A stretch of DNA of 64,000 nt from Shinella yambaruensis (GTDB lineage Bacteria; Pseudomonadota; Alphaproteobacteria; Rhizobiales; Rhizobiaceae): positions 596,346 through 660,345 of the forward strand of contig NZ_JALJCK010000001.1 in NCBI RefSeq assembly GCF_022899355.1, given 5' to 3'. Of this stretch, positions 1 to 11,125 are shown in pieces. Position 1 is the first letter of the stretch, and each line of letters opens with the position of its first letter. A program made the translations under genes and the position numbers. Under the pieces are notes generated by a model that saw only the letters and a list, made by a program, of their open reading frames with translations, did not search any database and was not told the origin of the DNA.

Positions 1-651
1 CAGATTGACCGTGATGTTTTCCCCGATGCCGCCGGCCACCCGTTTCCAGCGCTCCATGATGGCCGAAATCCCGCGTCCGCCGTCCCAAAGCGACAGCGTT
101 TCCGCCATCGACTGGAAGAGATAGGCGAACAATTCCTCGGGAGAAGCGGCCGCACCGAAATCACGCAGCGTTGCGACGGGATAGAGCCCGGCGTCGGGCG
201 CCACGGCGACATTGATGCCGATGCCGATGACCAGCCCATGGCGCCCGTCGGGAAGCGTCTCGCCCTCGATCAGGATGCCGCAGACCTTGCGGCGGTCGAC
301 GAGGATGTCGTTCGGCCACTTGATCAGCACGTCGGGCGCATCGGGCGGCATGATGCGGCTCACCGCATCCTGCACCGCGACCGCGACGGCGAGCGGCAGG
401 GAGCCGAGCCGGTCCATCGGCGCCGGATCGATCAGGAGCAGCGAGGCGTAGAGGTTGCCGGGTTCGGAAAACCAGGCGCGCCCGCGCCGGCCGCGGCCGC
501 CCGTCTGCCGCTCCGCCGTGATCCAGAGACCCGAAAGCGCGCCCTTTCGGGCGCGCTCCAGGCATTCCGTATTGGTCGAGCCCACGTCGGCGAGCGCCTC
601 GTGCCGGAAGTCGTCGAGCGACAACCGGCGGTGCGTGCCGGACCCGCTCAA
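1..651 (-). CDS. birA: Biotin--[acetyl-CoA-carboxylase] ligase, C-terminus beyond window
   Basis: Attaches biotin to the carrier domain of biotin-dependent carboxylases in the cytoplasm. The minus frame reads an N-terminal segment with [10 protein letters not shown] and [11 protein letters not shown], then the biotin-ligase core KWPNDILVD near residue 110 followed by GILIEGE and VIGIGINV, all diagnostic of the BirA catalytic domain. There is no N-terminal DNA-binding domain, as in other rhizobial BirA. No ATG lies near the start. I chose a TTG at 651 that overlaps the nuoN stop (TTGA); a second in-frame TTG at 624 sits just before SLDDF and is equally possible. It is coupled to nuoN as the last visible gene of the nuo operon. 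The stop codon lies outside the window. Identity is secure, start is not. Confidence 0.88.
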   Translation of the reverse strand, partial: MSGSGTHRRLSLDDFRHEALADVGSTNTECLERARKGALSGLWITAERQTGGRGRRGRAWFSEPGNLYASLLLIDPAPMDRLGSLPLAVAVAVQDAVSRIMPPDAPDVLIKWPNDILVDRRKVCGILIEGETLPDGRHGLVIGIGINVAVAPDAGLYPVATLRDFGAAASPEELFAYLFQSMAETLSLWDGGRGISAIMERWKRVAGGIGENITVNL

Positions 652-2090
652 AAGAAGGTCCGGGCGGCGGCTTCGGCCGCTGCGCCGATCGGCCCGCCGA
701 TCAGCACGTAACCGACGACGAACAGGCCGGAGAGACCGAAGACCAGCTTCAGTTCGCCGGCCGTGCGGGCGAACTCACCCGTCGGCTCGTCGAACCACAT
801 CACCTTGATGATGCGCAGGTAGTAGTAGGCGCCGACGACCGAGGCGAGCACGCCGATGATGGCGAGCGCATAGAGATGCGCCTCGATGGCCGCCATGAAC
901 ACGAAGTACTTGGCGAAGAAGCCCGCCATCGGCGGGATGCCGGCGAGCGAGAACATCAGGATCGTCAGCACGGTCGCCATGAACGGATTGGTCGAGGAGA
1001 GGCCGGCAAGGTCGTTGATGTCCTCGACATTGCCGCCTTCCTTGCGGCGCATGGCGAGGATGATGGCGAAGGTGCCGAGCGTCATGACCATGTAGATGAG
1101 CATATAGAGCGCGACGCCGCGCACGCCCGCCATGGAGCCGGCGGCAAGGCCGACCAGCGCATAGCCCATATGGCCGATCGAGGAATAGGCCATCAGGCGC
1201 TTGATGTTGCGCTGGCCGATGGCGGCGAAGGCGCCGAGCAGCATGGAGGCGATCGCGATGAAGACGATGACCTGCTGCCAGTCGGCGACGACCGGCTCGA
1301 AGGCATCGATGACGATACGCACCAGCATGGCCATGGCGGCGACCTTCGGGGCGGCGGCGAAGAAGGCCGTTACCGGGGTCGGCGCACCCTCATAGACGTC
1401 CGGCGTCCACATGTGGAACGGCACGGCCGAGATCTTGAAGGCAAGGCCGGCAAGGATGAAGACCAGGCCGAAGACGAGGCCGAGCGAGCGGCCTTCGGCC
1501 GTCAGCGCCGCGGCGATCTCCTGGAAGCCGATATGGCCGGTGAAGCCGTAGACCAGCGACATGCCGTAGAGCAGCATGCCCGAGGACAGCGCGCCGAGCA
1601 CGAAATATTTGAGGCCCGCTTCCGTCGAGCGCAGGCTGTCGCGGTTGATCGCGGCGACGACGTAGAGCGCCAGCGACTGGAGCTCCAGCGCGAGGTAGAG
1701 CGACAGAAGGCTGTTGGCGGAGATCATCAGCAGCATGCCGAGCGTCGACAGCACGATGAGGACCGGGAATTCGAAGCGGTCGAGCTGCTCCGAGCGGGCG
1801 TGGCCGACGGTCATCACCATGGCGGTGATCGAGCCGATCAGCGCCAGCACCTTCATGAACTTGGCGAAGGGATCGGAGACGAAGGCGCCGCCATAGGCCT
1901 GGCCCTCGCCCGTGGCGAGCACGAGCCAGAGGCCGGAGATGATGAGCAGCGCGACGGCAAGCCCCGTGACGGTCGTGCCCGAGCGTTCGCCGGAAAACAC
2001 GCCGACCATCAAAAGGGCCAGGGCGCCGACGGCAAGAATGATCTCGGGGGTCGAGAGTTGAAGGCTGGCAAGGATCGTATCAGCGGTCAT
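648..2090 (-). CDS. nuoN: NADH-quinone oxidoreductase subunit N
   Basis: Antiporter-like proton-pumping subunit of the membrane arm of complex I. The 480-residue product is almost wholly hydrophobic, with about 14 membrane segments. It carries the proton_antipo_M core, including [14 protein letters not shown] around residue 130 and [17 protein letters not shown] around 220, where the Lys and the TPDVY motif are family hallmarks. Length is typical of alphaproteobacterial NuoN. It lies 17 bases after nuoM and overlaps the likely birA start, so it is translated as part of the operon. Confidence 0.97.
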   Translation of the reverse strand: MTADTILASLQLSTPEIILAVGALALLMVGVFSGERSGTTVTGLAVALLIISGLWLVLATGEGQAYGGAFVSDPFAKFMKVLALIGSITAMVMTVGHARSEQLDRFEFPVLIVLSTLGMLLMISANSLLSLYLALELQSLALYVVAAINRDSLRSTEAGLKYFVLGALSSGMLLYGMSLVYGFTGHIGFQEIAAALTAEGRSLGLVFGLVFILAGLAFKISAVPFHMWTPDVYEGAPTPVTAFFAAAPKVAAMAMLVRIVIDAFEPVVADWQQVIVFIAIASMLLGAFAAIGQRNIKRLMAYSSIGHMGYALVGLAAGSMAGVRGVALYMLIYMVMTLGTFAIILAMRRKEGGNVEDINDLAGLSSTNPFMATVLTILMFSLAGIPPMAGFFAKYFVFMAAIEAHLYALAIIGVLASVVGAYYYLRIIKVMWFDEPTGEFARTAGELKLVFGLSGLFVVGYVLIGGPIGAAAEAAARTFF

Positions 2091-2107
2091 GTCTTCGAGT
2101 CCCGTCG

Positions 2108-3619
2108 TCAGTTCGCCGAAAGCGCAACGGATTGCGCCGCCTGCAGAGCCGCGGAGTAGTTATTGAGCAGCGCGTCGACCGAAGCCGCCGTCGCATCGAA
2201 TACCGGCGCCGGATAGACACCGTAGAAGATCGTCAGGATCAGGAGCGGATAGAGCAGCAGCTTCTCGCGCATGTCGAGATCGAGCAGCGACTTCAGGCTT
2301 TCCTTCTCCAGCGCGCCGAAGATCACCCGGCGGTAGAGCCAGAGGGCATAGGAGGCCGAAAGGATGACGCCGGTCGTGGCGAAGAGCGCGACCCAGGTGT
2401 TGGCGCGGAAGACGCCGATCAGCGTCATGAACTCGCCGACGAAGCCCGAGGTGCCCGGAAGGCCGACATTCGCCATGGTGAAGATCATGAAGGCGACGGC
2501 GTATTTCGGCATGTTGTTGACGAGGCCGCCATAGGCCGCGATCTCGCGGGTGTGCAGCCGGTCATAGACGACGCCGACGCACAGGAAGAGCGCGCCCGAG
2601 ACGATGCCGTGCGACAGCATCTGGAAGATGGCGCCCTGCAACCCTTGAGCATTCGCCGCGAAGATGCCCATGGTCACGTAGCCCATGTGGGCGACCGACG
2701 AATAGGCGATCAGCTTCTTGATGTCGTCCTGCATCATCGCGACCAGCGAGGTGTAGATGATGGCGATGACCGACAGCGCGAAGACGAAGGGCGCGAAATA
2801 GTCGGAGGCAAGCGGGAACATGGCGAGCGAGAAGCGGATGAAACCGTAGCCGCCGAGCTTCAGGAGCACGCCCGCCAGGATGACGGAGCCTGCCGTCGGC
2901 GCCTGGACGTGCGCATCGGGAAGCCAGGTGTGCACCGGCCACATCGGCATCTTCACCGCGAAGGAGGCGAAGAAGGCGAGCCACAGCCAGGTCTGCATGT
3001 GGGCCGGGAAGTTGTAGGCGAGCAGTTCCGTGATGTCGGTCGTGCCGGCCTGCCAGTACATCGCCATGATGGCGAGCAGCATCAGCACCGAGCCGAGCAG
3101 GGTATAGAGGAAGAACTTGTAGGATGCGTAGACGCGATCCTTGCCGCCCCACACGCCGATGATGATGAACATCGGGATGAGGCCCGCCTCGAAGAAGACG
3201 TAGAAGAGCACGATGTCGAGCGAGACGAAGACGCCGACCATGAACACTTCCAGGAGCAGGAAGGCGATCATGTATTCGCGCAGGCGCTTTTCGACCGAAT
3301 GCCAGCTTGCGAGCACGCAGAACGGCATCAGGAAGGTCGACAGGATGACGAACAGCATGGAGATGCCGTCGACGCCGAGATGGTAGGAAATGCCGGTGCC
3401 GAGCCATTCGGCCTTCTCGACCATCTGGAAGCCGGGGTTCGAATTGTCGAAGCCGATCCAGATGAAGAGCGAGAGCACGAAGGTGAAGACCGTCGTCAGC
3501 AGCGCGACGTTCAGGATGTTGCGGCGGCCGTACGGGCTGTCCTCGCGGGTCAGCAGCAGAAGCGCCACGCCGACGAGCGGGAGGAAGGTGACCGCTGAAA
3601 GAATGGGCCAATCGGTCAT
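2108..3619 (-). CDS. nuoM: NADH-quinone oxidoreductase subunit M
   Basis: Second antiporter-like proton channel of complex I. The 503-residue product has about 14 membrane helices. It shows the conserved glutamate segment [10 protein letters not shown] around residue 145 and [19 protein letters not shown] around 225, with the Lys and the HTWLPDAH motif of the NuoL/M/N family. Its ATG shares one base with the nuoL stop (TGATG), indicating translational coupling. Length matches rhizobial NuoM. Confidence 0.97.
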   Translation of the reverse strand: MTDWPILSAVTFLPLVGVALLLLTREDSPYGRRNILNVALLTTVFTFVLSLFIWIGFDNSNPGFQMVEKAEWLGTGISYHLGVDGISMLFVILSTFLMPFCVLASWHSVEKRLREYMIAFLLLEVFMVGVFVSLDIVLFYVFFEAGLIPMFIIIGVWGGKDRVYASYKFFLYTLLGSVLMLLAIMAMYWQAGTTDITELLAYNFPAHMQTWLWLAFFASFAVKMPMWPVHTWLPDAHVQAPTAGSVILAGVLLKLGGYGFIRFSLAMFPLASDYFAPFVFALSVIAIIYTSLVAMMQDDIKKLIAYSSVAHMGYVTMGIFAANAQGLQGAIFQMLSHGIVSGALFLCVGVVYDRLHTREIAAYGGLVNNMPKYAVAFMIFTMANVGLPGTSGFVGEFMTLIGVFRANTWVALFATTGVILSASYALWLYRRVIFGALEKESLKSLLDLDMREKLLLYPLLILTIFYGVYPAPVFDATAASVDALLNNYSAALQAAQSVALSAN

Positions 3620-5616
3620 CAGAGGGAGCTCCCGAGCATCATCCAGGTAACGAGTGCCGCAATACCCAGCAGCATCGCGAATGCGTAGTGATAGAGGTAA
3701 CCGGTCTGGAGGCGGACGACGCGATCCGTGACGTCCACGACGCGGGCGGCGATGCCGTTCGGGCCGAGGCCGTCGATGACGGCGCCGTCACCCTTCTTCC
3801 AGAGGAACTTGCCGAGCCACTTGGCCGGGCGGACGAAGATGAAGTCGTACAGTTCGTCGAAATACCACTTGTTGAGCAGGAACAGGTAGAGGCCGCGGTG
3901 CTGCTCGGCGAGGTATTTCGGCGTTTCCGGCGAGCGGATGTACATGTACCAGGCGGTAACGAAGCCGATGGCCATGGCGGCGAACGGGCTCCACTTCACC
4001 CACTTCGGCACATTGTGGAACTCGTGCACGAGATGGTTGTCGGGAAGCGTGAAGAGCGCGCCCTGCCAGAACTCGTCATAGTGATGGCCGTAGAAGTACT
4101 CCACGAAGATCACGCCCGCGACCACCGCGCCGGCAGCCAGCAGATAGAGCGGGACCAGCATGACGGCCGGCGATTCGTGCACATGGTGCATGACGTCGGC
4201 GGAGGCACGCGGCTTGCCGAAGAAGGTCATGAATGCCAGGCGCCAGGAGTAGAAGCTGGTGAACAGCGCGGCGATGACCAGCAGCACGAAGGCGAAGCCG
4301 GCAACCGGGCTGTGCGAGGCGAAGGCCGATTCGATGATCGCGTCCTTCGAGAAGAAGCCGGCAAAGCCGATGACGGTGCCCGGGATGCCGACGCCGGTCA
4401 GCGCCAGCGTGCCGATCGTCATCATCCAGAAGGTGACCGGGATGTGCTTGCGAAGACCGCCCATGTAGCGCATGTCCTGCTCGCCATCGACGGCATGGAT
4501 CACGGAGCCCGCGCCGAGGAACAAGAGCGCCTTGAAGAAGGCGTGTGTGAAGAGGTGGAAGATCGCCGCGCCGTAGGCGCCGATGCCGAGCGCGACGAAC
4601 ATGTAGCCGAGCTGCGAGCAGGTCGAATAGGCGATGACGCGCTTGATGTCGTTCTGCACGAGACCGACGGTCGCCGCGAAGAAGGCGGTGATGGCGCCGA
4701 CGAGCGTCACGACCACGAGGGCGTCATGCGACAGTTCGAAGAGCGGCGACATGCGGGCGACAAGGAAGACGCCGGCGGTGACCATGGTCGCGGCATGGAT
4801 GAGCGCCGAAACCGGGGTCGGGCCTTCCATGGCGTCCGGCAGCCAGGTGTGCAGCAGGAACTGCGCCGACTTGCCCATCGCGCCCATGAAGAGCAGGAGG
4901 CAGGTGGCGGTCAGCGCATGCGACTTGTCGAGGCTCATGCCGAACAGCGTGATGACGGGATCGGCGGCATCCGCGGCGCCTTCGGCCGGCAGGTAGGTCG
5001 CGGCCGTCGCGAAGATCGTCTCCAGATTGATCGAGCCGAAGAGCACGAACACGCTGGAAATGCCGAGGATGAAGCCGAAGTCGCCGACGCGGTTGACGAT
5101 GAAGGCCTTCATGGCGGCAGCGCAGGCCGACGGCTTCTTGTACCAGAAGCCGATGAGCAGGTAGGACGCAAGGCCCACGCCTTCCCAGCCGAAGAACATC
5201 TGCAGGAGGTTGTCGGACGTCACCAGCATGAGCATGGCGAAGGTGAAGAGCGACAGATACGCGAAGAAGCGCGGCCGGTGCGGATCGTGGTGCATGTAGC
5301 CGATCGAGTAGACGTGTACCAGCGTCGAGACGGAGTTCACGACGACGAGCATGACGGCCGTCAGCGTATCGACGCGGAACGCCCATTCGACATCGAAGCC
5401 GCCGGACTGGATCCAGCGCAGCACGCTGACCTTGATCATCTCCGTCTCGCCCATGGCGACGTCGAAGAAGACGATCCACGACAGCACCGCGGCGATGATC
5501 ATGAAGCCGGACGTGACGTATTCGGACGCCTTGGCGCCGATGGCATTGCCGCCGATGCCGGCGATCAGGAAGCCGATCAGCGGAAGGAAGACGATTGCCT
5601 TGATGATGGTATCCAT
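3619..5616 (-). CDS. nuoL: NADH-quinone oxidoreductase subunit L
   Basis: Largest antiporter-like subunit, which carries the long lateral helix along the membrane arm. The 665-residue protein has the NuoL N-terminal domain ([20 protein letters not shown] near residue 110), the catalytic core [18 protein letters not shown], and [20 protein letters not shown] around 260. A hydrophilic stretch and final membrane helix at the C-terminus fit the lateral arm. It starts 7 bases after nuoK and overlaps nuoM by one base. Confidence 0.97.
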   Translation of the reverse strand: MDTIIKAIVFLPLIGFLIAGIGGNAIGAKASEYVTSGFMIIAAVLSWIVFFDVAMGETEMIKVSVLRWIQSGGFDVEWAFRVDTLTAVMLVVVNSVSTLVHVYSIGYMHHDPHRPRFFAYLSLFTFAMLMLVTSDNLLQMFFGWEGVGLASYLLIGFWYKKPSACAAAMKAFIVNRVGDFGFILGISSVFVLFGSINLETIFATAATYLPAEGAADAADPVITLFGMSLDKSHALTATCLLLFMGAMGKSAQFLLHTWLPDAMEGPTPVSALIHAATMVTAGVFLVARMSPLFELSHDALVVVTLVGAITAFFAATVGLVQNDIKRVIAYSTCSQLGYMFVALGIGAYGAAIFHLFTHAFFKALLFLGAGSVIHAVDGEQDMRYMGGLRKHIPVTFWMMTIGTLALTGVGIPGTVIGFAGFFSKDAIIESAFASHSPVAGFAFVLLVIAALFTSFYSWRLAFMTFFGKPRASADVMHHVHESPAVMLVPLYLLAAGAVVAGVIFVEYFYGHHYDEFWQGALFTLPDNHLVHEFHNVPKWVKWSPFAAMAIGFVTAWYMYIRSPETPKYLAEQHRGLYLFLLNKWYFDELYDFIFVRPAKWLGKFLWKKGDGAVIDGLGPNGIAARVVDVTDRVVRLQTGYLYHYAFAMLLGIAALVTWMMLGSSL

Positions 5617-5623
5617 GACCCGA

Positions 5624-5932
5624 TCAGCCCTTCATCATATTGACGTCTTCGACGGCGATCGAACCGCGGTTGCGGTAGAAGACGACGAGAATTGCAAGAC
5701 CGATGGCCGCTTCCGCAGCCGCGACGGTCAGAATGAACAGCGCGAAGACCTGGCCGACGATGTCGTTCAGGAACGCCGAGAAGGCGACCATGTTGATGTT
5801 GACCGCAAGCAGGATCAATTCGATCGACATCAGGATGACGATGACGTTCTTCCGGTTCAGGAAGATGCCGAAGACGCCGAGGGTGAAGAGGATGGCGCTG
5901 ACAGTGAGATAGTGGGAAATACCGATTTCCAT
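5624..5932 (-). CDS. nuoK: NADH-quinone oxidoreductase subunit K
   Basis: Small three-helix membrane subunit of complex I (MrpC-like) that takes part in the proton path next to NuoJ and NuoN. The 102-residue product contains the conserved glutamates in the segments [10 protein letters not shown] and [10 protein letters not shown], which are characteristic of NuoK. Length is canonical. It lies between nuoJ and nuoL with short spacers. Confidence 0.97.
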   Translation of the reverse strand: MEIGISHYLTVSAILFTLGVFGIFLNRKNVIVILMSIELILLAVNINMVAFSAFLNDIVGQVFALFILTVAAAEAAIGLAILVVFYRNRGSIAVEDVNMMKG

Positions 5933-5959
5933 GATGCTTTTCCTTGGGTCCGCGCTGCC

Positions 5960-6574
5960 TCAGATGCCCTGACCGGGCTTCACCTTGACCACCTCGACGG
6001 CGGTCTCCGGCGTGCGGGCGACCTGCGTCGGGATATCCTGGCGCTTGATATGCGGCTTGTGACGCAGCGTCAGCACGATCGCGCCGATCATGGCGACGAG
6101 CAGCACGAGGCCGGCGATCTGGAAGAAATAGACGTAGTGCGTATAGAGCACGTCGCCGAGGGCGGCCGTGTTGGTGCGCTCGGCGACCGGCGGGATCGGC
6201 ATCGAGGCATTGGCGGCGATCTCCGGCGAGAGCGTCGAGCCGCCGACGACGACCACGAGCTCGATCGCAAGGATGAGGCCGATCAGCGCGCCCACCGGCG
6301 CATATTCCAGCGCGCCTGCCCTGAGTTCGGCGAAATCGATGTCGAGCATCATCACGACGAAGAGGAAGAGAACCGCAACGGCGCCGACATAGACGACCAG
6401 CAGGATCATCGCCAGGAACTCGGCGCCCGTCAGGAGGAAGAGGCCCGCCGAATTGAAGAAGGTGAGGATCAGGAACAGCACGGAATAGACCGGGTTCCTC
6501 GACGCGATCACCATGAAGGCGGACGCCACCGCCACGAAGGCGAACAGATAGAAGAATAGAGCCTGCAGACCCAT
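5960..6574 (-). CDS. nuoJ: NADH-quinone oxidoreductase subunit J
   Basis: Five-helix membrane subunit of complex I. The 204-residue product opens with a hydrophobic helix (FYLFAFVAVASAFMVI) and contains GAEFLAMILLVVYVGAVAVL around residue 55, the conserved NuoJ/ND6 segment with its pi-bulge region. A polar tail of about 30 residues follows the last helix. It is downstream of nuoI after a gap of 107 bases, the second largest in the operon, in which I see no gene. Confidence 0.96.
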   Translation of the reverse strand: MGLQALFFYLFAFVAVASAFMVIASRNPVYSVLFLILTFFNSAGLFLLTGAEFLAMILLVVYVGAVAVLFLFVVMMLDIDFAELRAGALEYAPVGALIGLILAIELVVVVGGSTLSPEIAANASMPIPPVAERTNTAALGDVLYTHYVYFFQIAGLVLLVAMIGAIVLTLRHKPHIKRQDIPTQVARTPETAVEVVKVKPGQGI

Positions 6575-6681
6575 TTTGGTGCCTTTTCGTCTTCCCCGGA
6601 GGAGGTCCCCCCTCCCCCGTCGAAGCCTGACGACCTTATGCCGTCAGGCACATGCATTTCGTTTTACCCTCGCGCCGGCTA

Positions 6682-7173
6682 TCAGCGGTAGGGCGAGTCC
6701 ATCGCGATGTTGCGGGCGATTTCCCGCTCCCAGCGATCGCCGTTCTCGAGCAGCTTCTGCTTGTCGTAATAAAGTTCTTCGCGCGTTTCCGTCGAGAACT
6801 CGAAGTTGGGGCCCTCGACGATGGCGTCGACCGGGCAGGCCTCCTGGCAGAAGCCGCAATAGATGCACTTCACCATGTCGATGTCGTAACGCACCGTGCG
6901 GCGCGTGCCGTCGTTGCGGCGGGGGCCGGCCTCGATGGTGATGGCCTGAGCCGGACAGATGGCTTCGCACAGCTTGCAGGCGATGCAGCGTTCCTCGCCG
7001 TTCGGGTAGCGGCGCAGCGCATGCTCGCCGCGGAAGCGCGGCGAGACCGGGCCCTTTTCGAAGGGATAGTTCACTGTCGCCTTGGGGCGGAAGAAGTAGC
7101 GCATCGACAGGAAGAACGCCCCGACGAATTCCTTGAGGAACAGCGAATTTACGGCTTGCGAAAGACTAGCCAT
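6682..7173 (-). CDS. nuoI: NADH-quinone oxidoreductase subunit I
   Basis: Peripheral-arm iron-sulphur subunit that passes electrons through clusters N6a and N6b toward N2. Two ferredoxin motifs are present, [12 protein letters not shown] around residue 59 and [12 protein letters not shown] around 98. An N-terminal amphipathic segment anchors it at the membrane interface. I use the second ATG ([11 protein letters not shown], 163 aa) because this matches the normal rhizobial N-terminus; a start four codons upstream at 7185 is also open. Confidence 0.97.
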   Translation of the reverse strand: MASLSQAVNSLFLKEFVGAFFLSMRYFFRPKATVNYPFEKGPVSPRFRGEHALRRYPNGEERCIACKLCEAICPAQAITIEAGPRRNDGTRRTVRYDIDMVKCIYCGFCQEACPVDAIVEGPNFEFSTETREELYYDKQKLLENGDRWEREIARNIAMDSPYR

Positions 7174-7209
7174 TTCAAGCTCCAATGCTGCTGAGGGTCA
7201 GGGCGGTCC

Positions 7210-8256
7210 TCATGCGGACCAGCCCGTGAGCTTCAGCACGAATGCAACGATGACGACCATGGCGAGCGAGATCGGCAGGAAGACCTTCCAGCCGAGACGC
7301 ATGAGCTGGTCGTAGCGGTAGCGCGGCACGAAGGCCTTCACCATCGCGAACATGAAGAAGACGAAGGACGCCTTCAGGACGAACCAGATGATGCCCGGGA
7401 CCCAGTTGAGGAACCAGACGTCGACCGGGGGCAGCCAGCCGCCGAGGAAGAGGATCGTGGTCAGCGCGCACATCAGGCAGATGGCGGCATATTCGCCGAG
7501 CATGAACATCATGTACGGGGTGGAGCCGTATTCGACCATGAAGCCGGCGACGAGTTCGGATTCGGCTTCCGGCAGGTCGAAGGGCGGGCGGTTCGTCTCG
7601 GCGAGCGCCGAGATGAAGAACACCACGAACATCGGGAACAGCGCCAGCCAGTGCCAATCCAGGAAAGAACCCGGCAGGCCGATCATCGTGCCGAGGCCGT
7701 CGCGCTGCGAATTGACGATATCTGTCAGGTTCAGCGAGCCGACGCAGAGCAGCACCGTGACGATGACGAAGCCGATGGAGACTTCATAGGAGACCATCTG
7801 CGCGGCGGAGCGCAGCGCGCCGAGGAACGGGTACTTCGAGTTCGAAGCCCAGCCGCCCATGATGATGCCATAGACTTCGAGCGAGGAGATCGCGAAGATG
7901 TAGAGGATGCCGACATTGATGTTGGCGATCACCCAGCCGTCGTTGAGCGGCACGACCGCCCAGGTGGCGAGCGCCAGCGTCACGGAGACGAGCGGGGCGA
8001 GCAGGAAGATCGCCTTGTTGGCCGTCGCCGGGATCACCGGCTCCTTGAAGACGAACTTCAAGAGGTCGGCGAAGGACTGGAACAGGCCGAAGGGGCCGAC
8101 GACGTTCGGGCCGCGGCGCAGCTGCACGGCCGCCCAGATCTTGCGGTCGGCCAGAAGCACGTAGGCGATGAAGACCAGGAGCGCGACCAGGAGCAGCAGC
8201 GACTGGGCCACCATGATCAGGCCGGGCCAAACATAGGTCGAAACGAAAGCGTCCAT
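7210..8256 (-). CDS. nuoH: NADH-quinone oxidoreductase subunit H
   Basis: Membrane subunit at the junction of the two arms, forming much of the quinone chamber. The 348-residue protein has eight predicted helices and the family signatures [20 protein letters not shown] near residue 35 and [18 protein letters not shown] near 215, whose acidic residues belong to the E-channel. Spacing to nuoG is 20 bases and to nuoI 36 bases. Confidence 0.97.
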   Translation of the reverse strand: MDAFVSTYVWPGLIMVAQSLLLLVALLVFIAYVLLADRKIWAAVQLRRGPNVVGPFGLFQSFADLLKFVFKEPVIPATANKAIFLLAPLVSVTLALATWAVVPLNDGWVIANINVGILYIFAISSLEVYGIIMGGWASNSKYPFLGALRSAAQMVSYEVSIGFVIVTVLLCVGSLNLTDIVNSQRDGLGTMIGLPGSFLDWHWLALFPMFVVFFISALAETNRPPFDLPEAESELVAGFMVEYGSTPYMMFMLGEYAAICLMCALTTILFLGGWLPPVDVWFLNWVPGIIWFVLKASFVFFMFAMVKAFVPRYRYDQLMRLGWKVFLPISLAMVVIVAFVLKLTGWSA

Positions 8257-8276
8257 AATGCTTTATCCCTTCGCGC

Positions 8277-10355
8277 TCATTCCGCCGCGGCTTTGAAATT
8301 GTTGCGGGCCAGCGCCGAGCATTCGGCCATGACCGCGGAGGCGCGCGCTATCGGGTTCGTCAAATAGAAGTCTTTGATCGGAGACGCAAACCCGGAATTC
8401 GCCATCGTCCCGCCTTTTTTCGCAAGTGCGGAAAGATCGGCGATATCGCCCGCCGCAATCTCGTCGATCGCGGCGAAATGCGGGTGTGCGGCGTGGAGTT
8501 TCGCTCTCAGCTGCACCAGCGAATCGAAAGGCAGCTTCTTGCCGAGCACGTCGGACAGCGCACGCAGGATCGCCCAGTCCTCACGGGCGTCGCCCGGCGC
8601 GAAGCCGGCGCGGTTGCCCAGCTGGACGCGGCCTTCGGTGTTGACCCAGGTGCCCGACTTCTCGGTATAGGTCGCGCCCGGCAGGATGACGTCGGCGACA
8701 TGCGCCGCATTGTCGCCGTGCGAGCCGATATAGACCGTGAAGGCGGTCTTGTTGGAAAAATCCATTTCATCCGCGCCAAGCAGGAAGAGCACGTCCGTGC
8801 CGGTCAGCATCTCGGCCGCGGTCTTGCCGCCCTCGCCCGGTACGAAGCCGAGGTCGAGGCCGCCGACGCGCGCGGCCGCGGTGTGGAGGACCGCAAGGCC
8901 GTTCCAGTCCGCCGTCACCGCGCCGACGCTTTCCGCCAGGTTCGCGACGGCCGAGAGAACGGCGAGACCATCGGCGCGCGACAGCGCGCCCTGGCCGACG
9001 ATGATCATCGGGCGTTCGGCCTTCTTCAGCTTTTCGGCAAAGGAGAGCGAGCCGTCGATGAGGGCCGAAAGCGTGTCCGTGCCGGCGCCGAGATAGTCGT
9101 AGTCGTAGCGCAGCTCGCCCTCAACGCCGATCACGCCGATCGGGAAGTTGTCCATGCGCCAGCGCTTGCGGATGCGGGCGTTGAGCACGGCGGCTTCGAG
9201 GCGCGGATTGGCGCCGACGATGAGCAGCGCGTCGGCCTGCTCTATGCCCTCGATGGTCGGGTTGAACAGGTAGCTGGCACGGCCGAGCGACGGATCGAGC
9301 ACCGAACCGTCCTGGCGGCAGTCGATATTCTTCGAGCCGAGCGCGGTCATCAGTTCGCGCAGCGCGTAGATCTCCTCGACGGAGGCGAGGTCACCGGCAA
9401 TCGCACCGATGCGGTCGCCCGGCTTGCCGGCGACAGCGGCCTTGATGGCGCCGAAGGCGTCGGCCCAGCTGGCGGGCTGCAGACGGCCGTCCTTGCGGAC
9501 ATAGGGGCGGTCGAGACGCTGGGTCTTCAGGCCGTCCCAGATGAAGCGGGTCTTGTCGGAGATCCACTCCTCGTTGATCTCCTCGTTGACGCGCGGCAGG
9601 ATGCGCATCACCTCGCGGCCGCGGGTATCGACGCGGATCGCCGAGCCGACGGCGTCCATGACGTCGATCGATTCGGTCTTGTTCAATTCCCACGGGCGGG
9701 CGGTGAAGGCGAAGGGCTTGGAGGTCAGCGCGCCGACCGGGCAGAGGTCGACCACGTTGCCCTGCAGCTCGGAGGTCATCGCCTGTTCGAGATAGGTGGT
9801 AATCTCGGCATCCTCGCCGCGGCCGATCAGGCCGAGCTCGGTGATGCCGGCCACTTCCGTCGTGAAGCGGACGCAGCGCGTGCAGTGGATGCAGCGGTTC
9901 ATGATCGTCTTGACGAGCGGGCCGATATACTTGTCCTCGACCGCGCGCTTGTTCTCCGCGTAGCGCGAACTGTCGATGCCGAAGGCCATCGCCTGGTCCT
10001 GCAGGTCGCATTCGCCGCCCTGGTCGCAGATCGGGCAATCCAGCGGGTGGTTGATGAGCAGGAACTCCATCACGCCCTCGCGCGCCTTCTTGACCATCGG
10101 CGTGGTCGTGAAGACTTCCGGCGGTTCGCCGTTCGGGCCGGGACGCAGGTCCCTGACGCCCATGGCGCAGGAGGCCGCCGGCTTCGGCGGGCCGCCCTTC
10201 ACCTCGACGAGGCACATGCGGCAGTTGCCGGCAACCGACAGCCGCTCGTGGAAACAGAAGCGCGGAACCTCGGCGCCGGCCTCCTCGCACGCCTGAAGCA
10301 GCGTGAAGTGATCCGGGACTTCGATTTCTTTTCCGTCGACTTTCAGCTTTGCCAT
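8277..10355 (-). CDS. nuoG: NADH-quinone oxidoreductase subunit G
   Basis: Largest peripheral-arm subunit, holding clusters N1b, N4 and N5. The N-terminus is a 2Fe-2S ferredoxin domain ([19 protein letters not shown], then a further Cys). It is followed by the His/Cys ligand motif for N5 ([16 protein letters not shown]), the 4Fe-4S motif CIHCTRC, and a C-terminal molybdopterin-oxidoreductase-like domain that has lost its cofactor in this family. The 692-residue length is typical of Rhizobiaceae. A 118-base spacer separates it from the preceding HhH gene. Confidence 0.97.
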   Translation of the reverse strand: MAKLKVDGKEIEVPDHFTLLQACEEAGAEVPRFCFHERLSVAGNCRMCLVEVKGGPPKPAASCAMGVRDLRPGPNGEPPEVFTTTPMVKKAREGVMEFLLINHPLDCPICDQGGECDLQDQAMAFGIDSSRYAENKRAVEDKYIGPLVKTIMNRCIHCTRCVRFTTEVAGITELGLIGRGEDAEITTYLEQAMTSELQGNVVDLCPVGALTSKPFAFTARPWELNKTESIDVMDAVGSAIRVDTRGREVMRILPRVNEEINEEWISDKTRFIWDGLKTQRLDRPYVRKDGRLQPASWADAFGAIKAAVAGKPGDRIGAIAGDLASVEEIYALRELMTALGSKNIDCRQDGSVLDPSLGRASYLFNPTIEGIEQADALLIVGANPRLEAAVLNARIRKRWRMDNFPIGVIGVEGELRYDYDYLGAGTDTLSALIDGSLSFAEKLKKAERPMIIVGQGALSRADGLAVLSAVANLAESVGAVTADWNGLAVLHTAAARVGGLDLGFVPGEGGKTAAEMLTGTDVLFLLGADEMDFSNKTAFTVYIGSHGDNAAHVADVILPGATYTEKSGTWVNTEGRVQLGNRAGFAPGDAREDWAILRALSDVLGKKLPFDSLVQLRAKLHAAHPHFAAIDEIAAGDIADLSALAKKGGTMANSGFASPIKDFYLTNPIARASAVMAECSALARNNFKAAAE

Positions 10356-10473
10356 ATCTCAATCCCGCTTTTGACGCGGGAAAGCCCCGCGTCTCGCCAG
10401 CGCCATTCTGTCCAGCCTCAGGTCCGGGTCCCGTCCCTTCGGCCTTGTTCCATCTGCCGGTTCCGGCGGGGTC

Positions 10474-11121
10474 TCAGCCCCTGCCCTTCGCCAGCGCCTT
10501 TGCCTGCTCCACCCAGCCATCGCGGGCAATGCGCCCTGCGAAACCGAGTTCGGCTTCGATCCTTGCGACATCGGCGGGCGTCAGGCCCACGATGTCGGCA
10601 TAGCGCCGGAAGCCCATGCCGTTCAGCACCTGCTCCAGCTTCGGCCCGATGCCCGAAATCGCTTTCAGGTCATCGGCCTTGGCGGTCTTTGCCGCCGGCG
10701 CCTTGCGCGCCTGTCTGGCGCCGGCCGCCTTCGGCGTCGCACTTTTCTCGCGCGCCACCGTCACCGTCTTCGCCACGGCGGGCTTTTCCGCCTTCGGCAC
10801 CACGGTCAGCGCCGGCTTCGCCTTGACCGGCTCCACCGGCTGCGGCTCCGCCGCCAGCGCCGCGGCCTCGTCGAGCACCACCTTGGCCCGCTCCGCCGCG
10901 CTCTGCATCAGGCCCAGCATCGCACCGGCCATCTGGCCCGCAATGCCGAAGCCGATCGCGGTCGTCGCGGCCATCGCCGCCACCGGATGGGCCATCAGCG
11001 GGTGCAGCGGCATGTCCGGCATTTCCCTCAGCCAGGGCGCGAGCCCGAAGGGATCGTTCCCGCCGGCTTCCGCCGGCTGAACCCTGGTTGCATTCGCATC
11101 CTGTCCTGCCGGCGTCTTCAT
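10474..11121 (-). CDS. Helix-hairpin-helix protein encoded inside the nuo operon
   Basis: Function unknown. The 216-residue product has a hydrophobic Ala/Gly/Met-rich stretch around residues 35-75 (GFGIAGQMAGAMLGLMQSAA), a Lys/Ala/Pro-rich linker, and a C-terminal helix-hairpin-helix fold (DDLKAISGIGPKLEQVLNGM, residues about 150-172) ending in [15 protein letters not shown]. The last 65 residues are clearly paralogous to the C-terminal domain of NuoE in this operon ([26 protein letters not shown]). I start at the ATG at 11121, 4 bases after nuoF; an upstream in-frame ATG at 11247 would overlap nuoF and is unlikely. Its position suggests a complex I accessory or assembly factor, which is inference. 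Confidence 0.8.
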   Translation of the reverse strand: MKTPAGQDANATRVQPAEAGGNDPFGLAPWLREMPDMPLHPLMAHPVAAMAATTAIGFGIAGQMAGAMLGLMQSAAERAKVVLDEAAALAAEPQPVEPVKAKPALTVVPKAEKPAVAKTVTVAREKSATPKAAGARQARKAPAAKTAKADDLKAISGIGPKLEQVLNGMGFRRYADIVGLTPADVARIEAELGFAGRIARDGWVEQAKALAKGRG

Positions 11122-11125
11122 CGTC

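Noticed and set aside
161-565. Arg/Ala-rich minus frame at the left edge
   Set aside because: It is a different frame of the birA region; the overlapping frame carries the KWPNDILVD biotin-ligase motif.
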